Source: Lacticaseibacillus casei DSM 20011 = JCM 1134 = ATCC 393 (GTDB lineage Bacteria; Bacillota; Bacilli; Lactobacillales; Lactobacillaceae). Taken from it: a DNA stretch of 64,000 nt. The DNA lies in contig NZ_AP012544.1 in the NCBI RefSeq assembly GCF_000829055.1, positions 868,001 through 932,000 of the forward strand, written 5' to 3'. Positions 19,570 through 28,697 of this stretch are shown piece by piece. Position numbers and translations under genes: made by a program. The stretch's first letter is position 1; every line of letters begins with the position of its first letter. The notes under the pieces are model-generated. The model was given only the letters and a program-made list of their open reading frames with translations. It had not been told where the DNA came from and ran no database searches.

Positions 19570-19747
19570 AATCCGCACCCTCCGAACCCGGCAAAATCTG
19601 ACTCAGCAGGAACTGGCCGATGCCGTTAACGTCACACGCCAAACCATTAACGCCATTGAAAACAATAAATATGACCCGACACTTTCCTTAGCCTTTGCTT
19701 TAGCCAAGCAGCTACAGACAACGGTAGATGATCTATTCCAGTATTAA
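19559..19747 (+). CDS. small XRE-family transcriptional regulator
   Basis: 62 residues consisting of essentially one helix-turn-helix (NLTQQELADAVNVTRQTINAIE), the YozG/Cro-like type without a sensing domain. The ATG at 19559 overlaps the end of the membrane protein gene by 11 bases, so the two are coupled. A terminator follows at once. It probably regulates its own operon, possibly with the membrane partner modulating it; this is inference. Confidence 0.88.
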   Translation: MENKIRTLRTRQNLTQQELADAVNVTRQTINAIENNKYDPTLSLAFALAKQLQTTVDDLFQY

Positions 19748-19748
19748 A

Positions 19749-19786
19749 AAAAACAGGTTGCAAAGTGTTCTTGCAGCCTGTTTTTT
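19749..19786. terminator. bidirectional terminator
   Basis: AAAACAGGTTGCAA pairs with TTGCAGCCTGTTTT, with A and T runs on both sides. It sits between the XRE gene (plus) and the metallo-hydrolase gene (minus), which converge. Confidence 0.9.
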
Positions 19787-19791
19787 GCTAA

Positions 19792-21033
19792 CTATTCTTC
19801 TTCAGTTAAAGGATCGAAATCGTAATACAAATCCTTTTCCGGCAATAGAACATCGGCATTTGTCTGGGCATCAATCGCGTCAGCCTCGCGTTCGGGATGG
19901 AAGCTATGCCACGGCACGACGACACGCGGGTTGACTTCTTTGACTAGTTCAATCAAATCTTCCCGAGCGGCGTGGCCTGAGGCGTTCATGAACACTAATG
20001 GAATCTGGTGGTCAGCTAGCCAATCTTTTAGCTGGGTAAACCGCGGATCATAGTCGCCCAGCGGTTCACCGTTGCTGTGAACGTACGCGCTGATCGGTAA
20101 GTTGGCTAGTGAGGCCAGATTTGCAAAGCTGTTTTGAAGAACGTAGCGTTGCGGTTGCTGGGCAATGTCAGTCAGCTGGATCGTTTGGCCGAGAATGGCA
20201 TCGGGTTGCGTGCCGGTCATGGTTGTTAAAATGGCAGCTTCATTTGGCTCCCAAACCATTTGCCGACCATTGACATGAGCCGAGGCTTGGAACGCCGCTA
20301 AGCGCTCGTAATTGCGATTGTAAGGGTTGATGACCACAAGTTGAGAGCTATCCGCCAATAATTGCTGAAACTTGGTCTGCAGGCTCATTTCCGTCAATGG
20401 CACACTGGGATGATTCTGATCCTCAACAGGAATGGGCGTGTCAAACGAAAAACTAGTGCCTTCCAGCATCAAAAGACTCACTTTTTCTTCCTTAAACCGT
20501 TTTGCCCATGCGTGAACCCGATCAGCATGCGGGCCGTTGAGCCGGACATCGCCTGAATGCGCAAAGCGGTGCGCACCGTCATCAATCAGCAACGCCATGA
20601 CGCCCGGCTCGTCGTGATCGCTGTGAAACCCAGTGACCGTCAGATCGCCAACCGCAAGCGGAGTTTCAAAGGCGAGCGGATGCAGGTTTGCAACCGGCTT
20701 TTCGATACCCAACTGAATGAGCAGTCGATAGAGGCGGTAGGACGGTTCCGAAAGATAAATCGGGATGTTTTTTTGCAAGTACTGCAAAGCGCCCATGTGA
20801 TCAATATGCAGATGGGAGATAAAAATTGCTTCGTCGGAAAAATGATCAGGTTGATTGAAAAAGAGTTTCGGCACATGCGGCAGTTTTCCCTGCTCGAGGG
20901 CCGAAGCTACAGTTTCCTGGCTTAAATCAGCCGCAACCCCAAAGTCCATGATGACCCGGCTGGTTTTAGTGGCAAACTCGACAATATTTCCGCCAATGGT
21001 ATTTAACCCATTTAAAAAGCGAATTGTAGTCAC
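19792..21033 (-). CDS. metallo-beta-lactamase fold hydrolase, RNase J-like
   Basis: 413 residues. The metal-binding motif HLHIDHMG is followed by HSDHDEPG, AHSGDVRLNG, and a late NASGHAAREDL segment. This layout matches the RNase J / beta-CASP-type hydrolases, but the protein is shorter than RNase J1/J2 (about 555) and lacks their C-terminal domain. Cytosolic, with no signal peptide. It could be a small nuclease or a phosphodiesterase. The start is GTG, with GGAGGAAA upstream on the minus strand. It is monocistronic between two terminators. Confidence 0.8.
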   Translation of the reverse strand: MTTIRFLNGLNTIGGNIVEFATKTSRVIMDFGVAADLSQETVASALEQGKLPHVPKLFFNQPDHFSDEAIFISHLHIDHMGALQYLQKNIPIYLSEPSYRLYRLLIQLGIEKPVANLHPLAFETPLAVGDLTVTGFHSDHDEPGVMALLIDDGAHRFAHSGDVRLNGPHADRVHAWAKRFKEEKVSLLMLEGTSFSFDTPIPVEDQNHPSVPLTEMSLQTKFQQLLADSSQLVVINPYNRNYERLAAFQASAHVNGRQMVWEPNEAAILTTMTGTQPDAILGQTIQLTDIAQQPQRYVLQNSFANLASLANLPISAYVHSNGEPLGDYDPRFTQLKDWLADHQIPLVFMNASGHAAREDLIELVKEVNPRVVVPWHSFHPEREADAIDAQTNADVLLPEKDLYYDFDPLTEEE

Positions 21034-21156
21034 GTGATTTCCTCCAATGTCTCGTCAATATTTTTGAGAACATTAAATCGTACTCCGCGGATGTTTGAAA
21101 AGCAAATAAAGAATTTCATTTGAGCAATCATAGCGGGCAGGTATCGCTTGAAACAA

Positions 21157-21193
21157 ATCGACCCCAGAGACGCGGTGCATCTCTGGGGTCGAT
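21157..21193 (-). terminator. terminator of the sugar ABC importer operon
   Basis: ATCGACCCCAGAGA (21157-21170) and TCTCTGGGGTCGAT (21180-21193) form a perfect 14-bp stem with a 9-base loop. On the minus strand the stem is followed by TTGTTT. It lies between the end of the binding-protein gene and the metallo-hydrolase start. Confidence 0.85.
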
Positions 21194-21256
21194 CATGTCT
21201 GGCGCTATTTAAAACAATGCTTAGCTTCAATCATCTACGCGAATGATTGAGCTGCT

Positions 21257-22570
21257 TTACTTATTTGTCTTGATAATGGTTTCAGCTTGGCCTTGCAAGG
21301 TCTTTAATGCCTGTTCCGGCTTTTCGTGTTTCGTTAGCATGGCATCAACCGCGTTCAGAAGATCGTTACGATATTCCGAGAAGCCGATGAATGCCGTGGA
21401 CTGGAAACCGAAGCCGAGGGAATCAACAGCAGCCTTGCTGGTTTCGTTTTCATTCAAATACTTCTTGAAGTCAGCTGATTGAACCGCGGACTTACGCAGC
21501 GGAACATAACCGGTCAACTGGGCCCACTTGGAAGTTTCCTTTTCAGATAGCAGGAACTTCATGAATGCCCAAGCACCTTTTTGCTGGTCGGTTGAAGCGG
21601 ACTTGAAGAGGACGATGTCATTACCGGCGAGTTCGGTCGCTTTCTTGCCTTTGTAGCTTGGCAGCGGCATGGTGCCCCACTTGAAGTCTTTAGGTGCATT
21701 TTGCTTCATGTTCGTGATTCCGGCACTTGAACCCGCATAGAAGAGAGTTTTACCGGAAGTGAAGTTCTTGTCGCCGTAAATATCTTCACCTGCAGTTTTG
21801 GCTTCACCATTGTTGACCATGTCCATGATGAAGTTGGCGGCGGTGATGGTCTTCTTGCTGTCCAAGTTGGCTTTCAATGGCTTGGCGGAAATGAGCGGAT
21901 TGCCGGCTTGACGGGCTAAACCTTCGAATTCCATATCGAAACTCTTGTCAAAACCAATCGCGGCAACGCCATCAGCCTTCAGCTTGTCGGCATCTTTCTT
22001 GATGTCTTCCCAACTCTTAGGCTTGTCGATGTTGTACTTCTTCATCAGTGCTTCATTATAGAAAAGGATTCGGGTTGATTTGGAGAAAGGTACACTGTAG
22101 TACTTGCCTTGATACTTCGAGCTTGACAGGAAGGCTGGATAAATATCCTTCAAGTCGCTGGCACTCATCTTGTTGTCACCCTTCAGCATGTACTGATCGA
22201 GTGGGGTGATAAAACCGTTTTTAACGTAATCAGGAACGGTCGTGTAAGTGGTCTGGGCAATGGTTGGCAGGTTGCGTGACTTGGCCGCAGCCATGATCTT
22301 TTGCTGCAGAGCCGTGTAGTTACCTTGCGCGGTTCCGACCACCTTGTATTGCTTTTGACTCTTGTTGAAATCGGTAATGATCTGGTTGATGGCTTTTTGG
22401 TAAGGACCGTTCATGCCATGCCAGAAGGTGATGGTGACACGTTTGCCTGAATCGCTCTTAGTCGTGGAACTGGATTTGCTGCTGTTGCTACCACACGCGG
22501 TCAAGACAGCAACCAGTGTGATCGTCAGCATTGCAAGTAAGACTCGTTTTACCCAATTTTGCTTTTTCAT
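21257..22570 (-). CDS. malE: sugar ABC transporter substrate-binding lipoprotein (probably maltose/maltodextrin)
   Basis: 437 residues, family 1 extracellular solute-binding protein. It begins with a lipoprotein signal peptide (KRVLLAMLTITLVAVLTAC) with the lipobox Cys near residue 26, then a Ser-rich linker. Mature motifs include TFWHGMNGPYQ and PFSKSTRILFYNEALM. It captures sugar outside the cell and feeds the two permeases encoded upstream. Maltodextrin as substrate is inferred from the nearby GH13 enzyme, maltose phosphorylase and phosphoglucomutase. Glycerol-3-phosphate or other sugars are possible for this family. Confidence 0.85.
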   Translation of the reverse strand: MKKQNWVKRVLLAMLTITLVAVLTACGSNSSKSSSTTKSDSGKRVTITFWHGMNGPYQKAINQIITDFNKSQKQYKVVGTAQGNYTALQQKIMAAAKSRNLPTIAQTTYTTVPDYVKNGFITPLDQYMLKGDNKMSASDLKDIYPAFLSSSKYQGKYYSVPFSKSTRILFYNEALMKKYNIDKPKSWEDIKKDADKLKADGVAAIGFDKSFDMEFEGLARQAGNPLISAKPLKANLDSKKTITAANFIMDMVNNGEAKTAGEDIYGDKNFTSGKTLFYAGSSAGITNMKQNAPKDFKWGTMPLPSYKGKKATELAGNDIVLFKSASTDQQKGAWAFMKFLLSEKETSKWAQLTGYVPLRKSAVQSADFKKYLNENETSKAAVDSLGFGFQSTAFIGFSEYRNDLLNAVDAMLTKHEKPEQALKTLQGQAETIIKTNK

Positions 22571-22579
22571 TTTGATAGA

Positions 22580-23401
22580 TTATCCTTTCAATCCAGCTTT
22601 AGAAATCCCAGCAATAATGTACTTCTGCAAGAAGATATACAAAATGACCATTGGAATGATGACGAAAGTAGAAGCCGCCATCAAAAGTTGATATTGTGTG
22701 CCGGCATCGGTCGTGAAGGCCTGCAAGCCGACTGGCAGGGTCCGCATCTTATCGGAGTTGGTGACGATCAACGGCCACATGAAGGCGTTCCATGAACCGA
22801 TGACTTGAAGGACGGTCACCGCCGTGATGGTGGACTTGCTCATCGGGACAAGCACCTGCCATAGATATTTCCAATCCGAGGCGCCATCGATTTTGGCAGC
22901 GTAATAAATCTGATCCGGTGTGGATTGGAATGTTTGACGCAACGTGAAAACTGTAAAGAAACTAGCCAACCATGGCAGAATCAACGCGCCGTAGTGGTCG
23001 ATTTGCCCTAAGTGTGACAGGGTCACAAAGTTAGGAATGATCAGCATTTCCCCAGGAATCATCATCGTTCCCAAAAAGATGATGAACAAAATATTTTTGC
23101 CGTAAAACTTCAGCCGTGCGAAGGCGAATGCGGCAAGAATACTGGTGAAAAGCTGGCCGACCGTGGTGACGACTGTGACGATAATACTGTTAATAAAGTA
23201 CTGACCAAACGGTGCTTCATTCCATGCCTTGACGTAATTGCCCCACTGGAGGGACTTGGGAATCCAGATCGGCGGTACCGCAATGGTTTCCGGTGCTGTT
23301 TTCAATGACGTCGAGATCATCCATAAGAAGGGGATCAGCATGGTGATGGCCCCTAAAATAACGATCAGATAAAGTAAAACCTTACTGAGCTTTTTAGCCA
23401 T
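22580..23401 (-). CDS. malG: sugar ABC transporter permease, MalG type
   Basis: 273 residues with about six membrane helices. The EAA cytoplasmic loop is recognisable (YYAAKIDGASDWKYLWQVLV), which contacts the ATPase. The N-terminus ITMLIPFLWMISTSLK is typical of MalG/UgpE. It lies 15 bp after the MalF-like gene and 10 bp before the binding-protein gene in one operon, and forms the channel with MalF. Confidence 0.92.
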   Translation of the reverse strand: MAKKLSKVLLYLIVILGAITMLIPFLWMISTSLKTAPETIAVPPIWIPKSLQWGNYVKAWNEAPFGQYFINSIIVTVVTTVGQLFTSILAAFAFARLKFYGKNILFIIFLGTMMIPGEMLIIPNFVTLSHLGQIDHYGALILPWLASFFTVFTLRQTFQSTPDQIYYAAKIDGASDWKYLWQVLVPMSKSTITAVTVLQVIGSWNAFMWPLIVTNSDKMRTLPVGLQAFTTDAGTQYQLLMAASTFVIIPMVILYIFLQKYIIAGISKAGLKG

Positions 23402-23416
23402 TTTTTGCTTCCCCCC

Positions 23417-24310
23417 TTAATAGTGAACGTGCTTGCGCGAATACCACAACTGCACGAGTGTCACGAGCAAGATGAGGAAGAAAAGCACAACGCCTGATGC
23501 CGCGGCGATCGGATACTTATACTCGGTGTAAAACTTCTGGTACAAGTAATACACAATCGTCAAATCGGCCTTACCCGGTCCCGGTGTTCCTTGGAACAAG
23601 GCAAAGATTTCATCGAAGACTTTAAAGCTACCGATAATCCCATTGACCGAAACCAGGAAGGTAATCGGCGAAAGCATCGGAATGGTGATGTTCCAGAATC
23701 GTTGACGAGCATTCGCACCGTCGATTTCCGCCGCTTCATAGTAGCCATGATCAATGTTGTTCAAGCCAACCAGGAAGAGAATGATGTTAAAACCAAGACT
23801 TTTCCAAATACTCATAATGATCAGCGCCAGCAAGGCATAGTGCGGGTCGGTCAGCCAGTTAATCGGATGAACACTAAACCAACTCAAGAAGTAATTGACC
23901 AGGCCGTAATTGCCATGAAACATCCAGTTCCAGACCATGGCAATGGCGACGGTACTGGTAACGAACGGCAAGAAGTAGACAGTTCGGAAAAAGCCGGAAA
24001 TGATCTTGACCTGATTCAGCAGCAACGCAATGATCAGCGACAGAATGACCGTTATCGGCACCACGCCAACTACAAAGACCAAGGTATTGCGGACGGCAAG
24101 GTGAAAATCCGGATCATTCCAAAGATAGACGAAATTGTCGAATCCCCAGCCGCTGACCTTATCCGTGTAAAAGTCATACTTGGTGTAAAGGCTCATTAAA
24201 AAAGAATTGATGATCGGCCAGATGTTAAAGGTAATGGTAATGACGAGCATCGGCAGCAAATACAACGCTGCCTTGGCTGTCGATTTTAAGCTGGCTTTTT
24301 CATTTAGCAT
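23417..24310 (-). CDS. malF: sugar ABC transporter permease, MalF type
   Basis: About 297 residues with six predicted membrane helices. The EAA loop (YYEAAEIDGANARQRFWNI) and a long periplasmic-side loop are seen. ATG at 24310 is preferred over the TTG at 24325: it overlaps the ATPase stop by 11 bases, as in coupled genes. It partners MalG and the ATPase. Confidence 0.92.
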   Translation of the reverse strand: MLNEKASLKSTAKAALYLLPMLVITITFNIWPIINSFLMSLYTKYDFYTDKVSGWGFDNFVYLWNDPDFHLAVRNTLVFVVGVVPITVILSLIIALLLNQVKIISGFFRTVYFLPFVTSTVAIAMVWNWMFHGNYGLVNYFLSWFSVHPINWLTDPHYALLALIIMSIWKSLGFNIILFLVGLNNIDHGYYEAAEIDGANARQRFWNITIPMLSPITFLVSVNGIIGSFKVFDEIFALFQGTPGPGKADLTIVYYLYQKFYTEYKYPIAAASGVVLFFLILLVTLVQLWYSRKHVHY

Positions 24311-25361
24311 GACTTTCACCACCAAAAATCAAGGCGCCAGACTGATCAAAGAGAAAAAATCCTGATTTGGTGAGATAAAAATCCAACTCCGGTTGACTAC
24401 CGGAAACACCGGCCATTTCGGTCGACAAGAGATGTTCACCGTTGTAAGTAATATTGGCGGTGGCTTCCCGGCCATATTTAGAACTTTGGGTAATCTTGCC
24501 ATGGAGTTTGGCCAACACATTCTCACCGGCATCGTAAGGGATGAGTGCCTCACTGCGAATGCCGGCGGTTTCGGCCTGCTTCAAGATATCTTCCGGAACG
24601 GCTCCTGCAAGATCGGCAGCTAAGGCCTGTGCCGGAATGGTGTTAATGACAGGTTCGCCGATAAACTTAGCTACAAACAGGTTATTAGGCTGATCGTAGA
24701 GTGTCTGCGGTGAACTGAACTGCTGAATCGACCCATTGGCCAGAACCATGATATTGTCGGAAATATGCAAGGCTTCATCCTGGTCATGGGTGACGAAGAT
24801 GGTCGTAACGCCGGTTTCGCGCTGAATTCGGCGAATCTCTTCCCGCATCTCGATTCGCAGCCGCGCATCAAGATTGGAGAGCGGTTCATCCAGCAACAAT
24901 AGGCTTGGTGATTTGGCCAGCGCCCGCGCAATAGCGACACGCTGCTGTTGGCCGCCAGACAAGGCACCCGGTTTCTTGTCAAGCTGGTCTTCGACATGGA
25001 CCAACTTGGCAAGATCCTTAGCTTTAGCGTGGCGCTCGGCCTTGCTGACTTTAGCCATTTTCAGCGGAAAGGCGATATTGTCTAACACTGACAAGTGCGG
25101 ATACAGACTGTAGTTCTGAAATACCATGCCGACTTTACGGGCTAAGGCATCTTTTTTGGTCACATCGGTGTCACCAAAAAAGATTTGCCCAGCAGTAGGG
25201 GACAACAACCCTGAAATCAAATTCAACGTTGTGGTTTTACCGCCGCCGGAAGGACCCAGCAGGGAAACCAGCGTGCCGTCGGGAATGGTAAAATTCAGAT
25301 CCTTCAGGGTATCTGTCTTGCCATCGTAGGACATCGTGACGTCCTTGAAAGTAACTTTCAA
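24300..25361 (-). CDS. malK: sugar ABC transporter ATPase (MalK/MsmK/UgpC type)
   Basis: 353 residues. Walker A GPSGGGKTT, the Q loop, signature LSGGQQQR, Walker [14 protein letters not shown] and the H loop TIFVTHDQDEALH are all present, followed by a C-terminal regulatory (TOBE-like) domain of about 110 residues. It powers the importer encoded after it. Start: TTG 25361 is 9 bases from GAAGGAG, while the more upstream TTG 25379 lies before that site. First gene of the operon. A cre-like site lies about 230 bp upstream. Confidence 0.92.
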   Translation of the reverse strand: MKVTFKDVTMSYDGKTDTLKDLNFTIPDGTLVSLLGPSGGGKTTTLNLISGLLSPTAGQIFFGDTDVTKKDALARKVGMVFQNYSLYPHLSVLDNIAFPLKMAKVSKAERHAKAKDLAKLVHVEDQLDKKPGALSGGQQQRVAIARALAKSPSLLLLDEPLSNLDARLRIEMREEIRRIQRETGVTTIFVTHDQDEALHISDNIMVLANGSIQQFSSPQTLYDQPNNLFVAKFIGEPVINTIPAQALAADLAGAVPEDILKQAETAGIRSEALIPYDAGENVLAKLHGKITQSSKYGREATANITYNGEHLLSTEMAGVSGSQPELDFYLTKSGFFLFDQSGALIFGGESHAK

Positions 25362-25590
25362 CCCAGTACGCTCCTTCAAATAGTTTTCTGCTCCTCACCT
25401 CCGTTCGTCGGTCCCGCATGGTTTGCCAAACAGGGTCGCGCCAAAAAGAAAATTGGAACAAGATATTGCGTTGTAGCTATACCACTTGACTATATCTAGT
25501 AGGCAGCAAGCCAACACAACTCTTCACATATTTTAACCCAGAACGGCGGAAAATTGGACTTATTCGCTTAAAAACATTTGATTAATGATT

Positions 25591-25604
25591 CGGAAGCGGT
25601 AACA
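25591..25604. promoter_or_regulatory. candidate catabolite-responsive element (cre)
   Basis: CGGAAGCGGTAACA matches the CcpA consensus TGWAARCGYTWNCW at 11 of 14 positions. It lies in the divergent region between the sugar importer operon and the GNAT gene, where CcpA repression of the importer would make sense. No experimental support. Confidence 0.4.
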
Positions 25605-25605
25605 C

Positions 25606-25617
25606 GCGAACGTTCGC
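25606..25617. promoter_or_regulatory. 12-bp perfect palindrome over the GNAT promoter
   Basis: GCGAACGTTCGC is a perfect palindrome 9 bp before TATAAT (25627-25632), so it occupies the -35 region. It is followed by T7. It may be an operator, or part of a compact terminator. It is not a LexA box because the 4-base spacer of CGAAC-N4-GTTCG is missing. Confidence 0.5.
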
Positions 25618-25659
25618 TTTTTTTGCTATAATAAACAACATGAAAAAGGAGCGATTTTT

Positions 25660-26232
25660 GTGATCATACGTCCAAGTAAACCTGCGGATGCTGCTCAAGT
25701 AGCACCACTAATTGATATTGTTTTTACCGAAATGGAAATTCCACAACTGATGCGCGTGCCGAAGAAGACGCTTTATGCAGTATTGCAACAGGCATTTCTT
25801 CTGCCGACTTATCGCTACGGCTATCCCCAGATGCTCGTGGCCGATCAAAATGGCAAAATTGAAGGCATCGCAGTCGGATATCTGCACGAACAGGAGGCAC
25901 ACATTGATGACGCCTTGCAACCGTTATTGCCAAAGCTGGGCTTAACGCCACAATCCTCGCTGTTTACGGATACGGAAACTTACCCGGGAGAATGGTATCT
26001 GGACACGCTGGCAGTGGCGCCGAGCGCTCAGGGTCATGGTATTGGCACAAAATTGTTGCAAGCCGTTGATCCGGTTGCGCGCGCCCGCAAAGCGGATGTT
26101 GTCAGTTTGAATGTTGACCAGCAAAATCCGCGCGCCAAGAAACTATATGAACGCAATGGCTTTGTCAAAAAAGGTGAACTCATGATCGGCAGTCATCGTT
26201 ATGATCATATGGTTCGGCCGGTGGGTGAGTAG
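25660..26232 (+). CDS. GNAT-family N-acetyltransferase
   Basis: 190 residues. The acetyl-CoA binding motif is seen in LDTLAVAPSAQGHGIGTKLL (QGHGIG), followed by SLNVDQQNPRAKKLYERNGF, the typical C-terminal half of the fold. The substrate is unknown. The GTG start follows AAAAGGAGCG at 8 bases. A single gene with its own promoter, ended by a very strong hairpin. Confidence 0.88.
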   Translation: MIIRPSKPADAAQVAPLIDIVFTEMEIPQLMRVPKKTLYAVLQQAFLLPTYRYGYPQMLVADQNGKIEGIAVGYLHEQEAHIDDALQPLLPKLGLTPQSSLFTDTETYPGEWYLDTLAVAPSAQGHGIGTKLLQAVDPVARARKADVVSLNVDQQNPRAKKLYERNGFVKKGELMIGSHRYDHMVRPVGE

Positions 26233-26265
26233 CGGCTGAGATTTGCGGCAGAGACACAATGCACT

Positions 26266-26315
26266 AAACAAATAGACATCAGAGATGCGTTTCCTTCTCT
26301 GATGTCTATTTGTTT
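26266..26315. terminator. bidirectional terminator, perfect 20-bp stem
   Basis: 26266-26285 (AAACAAATAGACATCAGAGA) and 26296-26315 are perfect reverse complements around a 10-base loop. It lies between two converging genes, the GNAT gene (plus) and the LURP-one-related gene (minus). Confidence 0.92.
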
Positions 26316-26339
26316 GAGGAGCTTTTTTAAACCCAGACG

Positions 26340-26846
26340 CTAATCCGGAAAGTCCAGGCCGTACTCGTAACGTTTGAGCGGATCGGCCACGCCGACGTGG
26401 CGGAAGCGATCGAGGATGGCGGCTAGCAAAATGGCGGCTGGAATGTCACGATTGTTAGGAATGGTTAGCTTGACGATCGCCGGGGCAACTTCTTCAGCAC
26501 TGAAAATCGTTTTAACGCCGTGGAAGACCTGGTAATGGTTATTTAAGAGATTCCCCATAGCCACCCAGTTGAGTTTTGAAATAAAAATAAATTGATGCCA
26601 GACGCCGAACATTTTTTTGACGCTGGCAACATTCCGGTTGGCGATGTACAGATCATATCGCGGGAAAACACTAACCGTTTTCTGCCGGATCGAACCTAAC
26701 GGGTTGCCACTGAGCGTATTCAAATCGAAACCACCGTTAATGAGACCGTGACGGGCGGTCAGAATGTAGGCAGGCTTACCATTGTCGGTTTTGACCACAC
26801 TAAGACTGCCGGTACTCAATGCATTGATGTCAAGATATAACGCCAT
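26340..26846 (-). CDS. LURP-one-related / YxjI-like protein
   Basis: 168 residues resembling the tubby-like LURP-one-related family (formerly DUF567; Bacillus YxjI). Visible cues are GKPAYILTARHG, GNPLGSIRQK and FPRYDLYIANRNVASVKK. The family forms a 12-stranded barrel, possibly lipid-binding, and has no established bacterial function. On the minus strand 48 bp after a HAD phosphatase gene, so probably co-transcribed with it. Confidence 0.65.
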   Translation of the reverse strand: MALYLDINALSTGSLSVVKTDNGKPAYILTARHGLINGGFDLNTLSGNPLGSIRQKTVSVFPRYDLYIANRNVASVKKMFGVWHQFIFISKLNWVAMGNLLNNHYQVFHGVKTIFSAEEVAPAIVKLTIPNNRDIPAAILLAAILDRFRHVGVADPLKRYEYGLDFPD

Positions 26847-26894
26847 TTGCTAACCTCCCTTGAAGGCTTGCATGATGTGGTTCAGCTGTCAATC

Positions 26895-27788
26895 CTAGAA
26901 ACGCGCGTTAGTTGCTTCCGCTTTATTGATCCGAATGGCTTTGCGAATCGCCTCGGCAACGCCATTTTCGCCATTGGTGCCGGTTGTACCCCAGGCTAAG
27001 TCGGTGATTTCAGGGATCGCGTTGCCCATTGCGATGCCGTATTTGGCCATTTTGATCATGCTGGCATCATTCAGATTATCACCGATGGCCATGACCTCAT
27101 CCATTGTGATGCCTTTTTGTTTGGCATAAGCTTCAACCGCATAACCTTTCTGCGCCTTAATATTGTTGACTTCAATATTGTTAACGGAACTGGATGTGAC
27201 ACTTAATTTGCCGGTCGCTTTAAATACTTTAGCCGGGGCCTTTAAAATGTCAGGTGTTTCGCCGGTGTAAGCGATGATTTTCATAATCTGAATCGTCGGA
27301 TCGTCCAGTAATTTTTGATAGTCATCCACATAATTAATATTCATGATTTCAAACCGGGCAGCCGCCAAAGCAACGGCGAGCTTGTAAGTGGTATCAGGGT
27401 TGAGATCGACTAGCAAGTCTGCCACGTTCTGAATGCGCTTAACCCGACTGTCGGAAAAGACGCCTTTGTTAGTTGTGATTTCAAAGTAGATGTCGGCTGC
27501 TTGTAAAGTATCGATAACGTACTGGCTTAAATCATCGGCGATAGGGATGGTGACAACCGGTTTGCCGACCTCGTCAAAAACCATGGCGCCGTTTAACGTG
27601 ATGAACGCGGGCTTTAGCTGCTGTGCCGCCAATAATGGCTTGGCTTCGGTAACACCGCGCCCGGTGGCAACCATGAACTCGATACCAGCGGCTTGTGCTT
27701 CACGAATGGCCTTGGCATTTTCGTCTGAGACTTCCATTTTGTCATTCAAAAGCGTGCCATCCATGTCTGATGCAATAAGTTTGATCAT
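26895..27788 (-). CDS. Cof-type HAD-IIB sugar-phosphatase
   Basis: 297 residues. HAD motif I is ASDMDGTLLND, motif II is MVATGRG, and motif IV is MAIGDNLNDASMIKMA with a cap domain between, the IIB (Cof) layout. These enzymes dephosphorylate sugar phosphates or nucleotides in the cytosol, and the substrate cannot be read from sequence. A GGAGGG ribosome binding site lies upstream on the minus strand. Confidence 0.88.
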   Translation of the reverse strand: MIKLIASDMDGTLLNDKMEVSDENAKAIREAQAAGIEFMVATGRGVTEAKPLLAAQQLKPAFITLNGAMVFDEVGKPVVTIPIADDLSQYVIDTLQAADIYFEITTNKGVFSDSRVKRIQNVADLLVDLNPDTTYKLAVALAAARFEIMNINYVDDYQKLLDDPTIQIMKIIAYTGETPDILKAPAKVFKATGKLSVTSSSVNNIEVNNIKAQKGYAVEAYAKQKGITMDEVMAIGDNLNDASMIKMAKYGIAMGNAIPEITDLAWGTTGTNGENGVAEAIRKAIRINKAEATNARF

Positions 27789-27906
27789 ATTACTGTTCCC
27801 TCCGGTTTGTCATGGTGCGATTACGTCCTTAATTTTAGCATGAAAAGCGCTTGCCCGGTAGCAAACGCGCAGGGATTCTTGTACACTATTTGCGGAGGTG
27901 CAGCTT

Positions 27907-28596
27907 TTGAAAACATTAATACATAATGATTGGCAGACGGTGCTGGAACCGATTTTTGAAAGTCCCGAGTATGCCCGGCTGCATGAGTTCTTAAAGGAAG
28001 AATACACGACCAAAACGATTTATCCGGAAATGCATCACATTTTTCAGGCATTCGAATGGACGCCATTTCATGATGTCAAAGTGGTCATTTTGGGACAGGA
28101 TCCGTACCATAATCCGCATCAGGCGGTGGGGGCGAGTTTTGCCGTGGCGCCTGGTGTGGCATTGCCGCCGTCGTTGCAAAATATTTATAAAGAATTACAA
28201 AGCGATTTAGGCTATCCGCCGGTACATCACGGGTATCTGAAGGCATGGGCCGATCAAGGGGTCTTGTTGCTGAATGCGGTCTTGACCGTGCAGGCAGGCC
28301 GGGCTTATTCCCACCAGAATCATGGTTGGGAGGAGCTGACCGATGCAGCAATTGCGGCTTTATCTGCGCGTGGCGGGGTTGTGTTTATTTTGTGGGGCAA
28401 TGCTGCCAAGAAGAAAGCTGCGTTGATTGATACCAGCAAAAATGCGATCATTGCCTCTGCCCATCCCAGTCCGTTGTCGGCATCTCGCGGCTTTTTCGGC
28501 AGCCGACCATTTTCCCGTACCAATGAAGCATTGAAGAAAATGGGCGAAACGCCGATTAATTGGCAACTGCCAGAAACCGTGACTGCGGCGAGTTAA
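27907..28596 (+). CDS. ung: uracil-DNA glycosylase, family 1
   Basis: 229 residues. It removes uracil from DNA to start base-excision repair. The active site [12 protein letters not shown] with catalytic Asp, and the [16 protein letters not shown]-intercalation loop, are intact. TTG 27907 is preferred because GCGGAGGTG ends 8 bases upstream; a GTG at 27898 would be inside that site. It is followed by pta and tsaE in the same direction. Confidence 0.96.
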   Translation: MKTLIHNDWQTVLEPIFESPEYARLHEFLKEEYTTKTIYPEMHHIFQAFEWTPFHDVKVVILGQDPYHNPHQAVGASFAVAPGVALPPSLQNIYKELQSDLGYPPVHHGYLKAWADQGVLLLNAVLTVQAGRAYSHQNHGWEELTDAAIAALSARGGVVFILWGNAAKKKAALIDTSKNAIIASAHPSPLSASRGFFGSRPFSRTNEALKKMGETPINWQLPETVTAAS

Positions 28597-28697
28597 TCAA
28601 GTCACGCAAAGTGTTTTTCCATTGTCTTCCGCTGGTCACGACCCGATAAAAACGGTATGATGTTAAGGAATAAAGCGCTTTTATGGAGGGATAAGAT

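Noticed and set aside
23591..24199. 202-residue plus-strand open frame inside the MalF-type permease gene
   Set aside because: Shadow of a membrane protein gene; very charged composition and no start signal.
25606..25617. GCGAACGTTCGC as a LexA/SOS box
   Set aside because: Gram-positive LexA boxes need four bases between CGAAC and GTTCG; here there are none, and the neighbour is an acetyltransferase.
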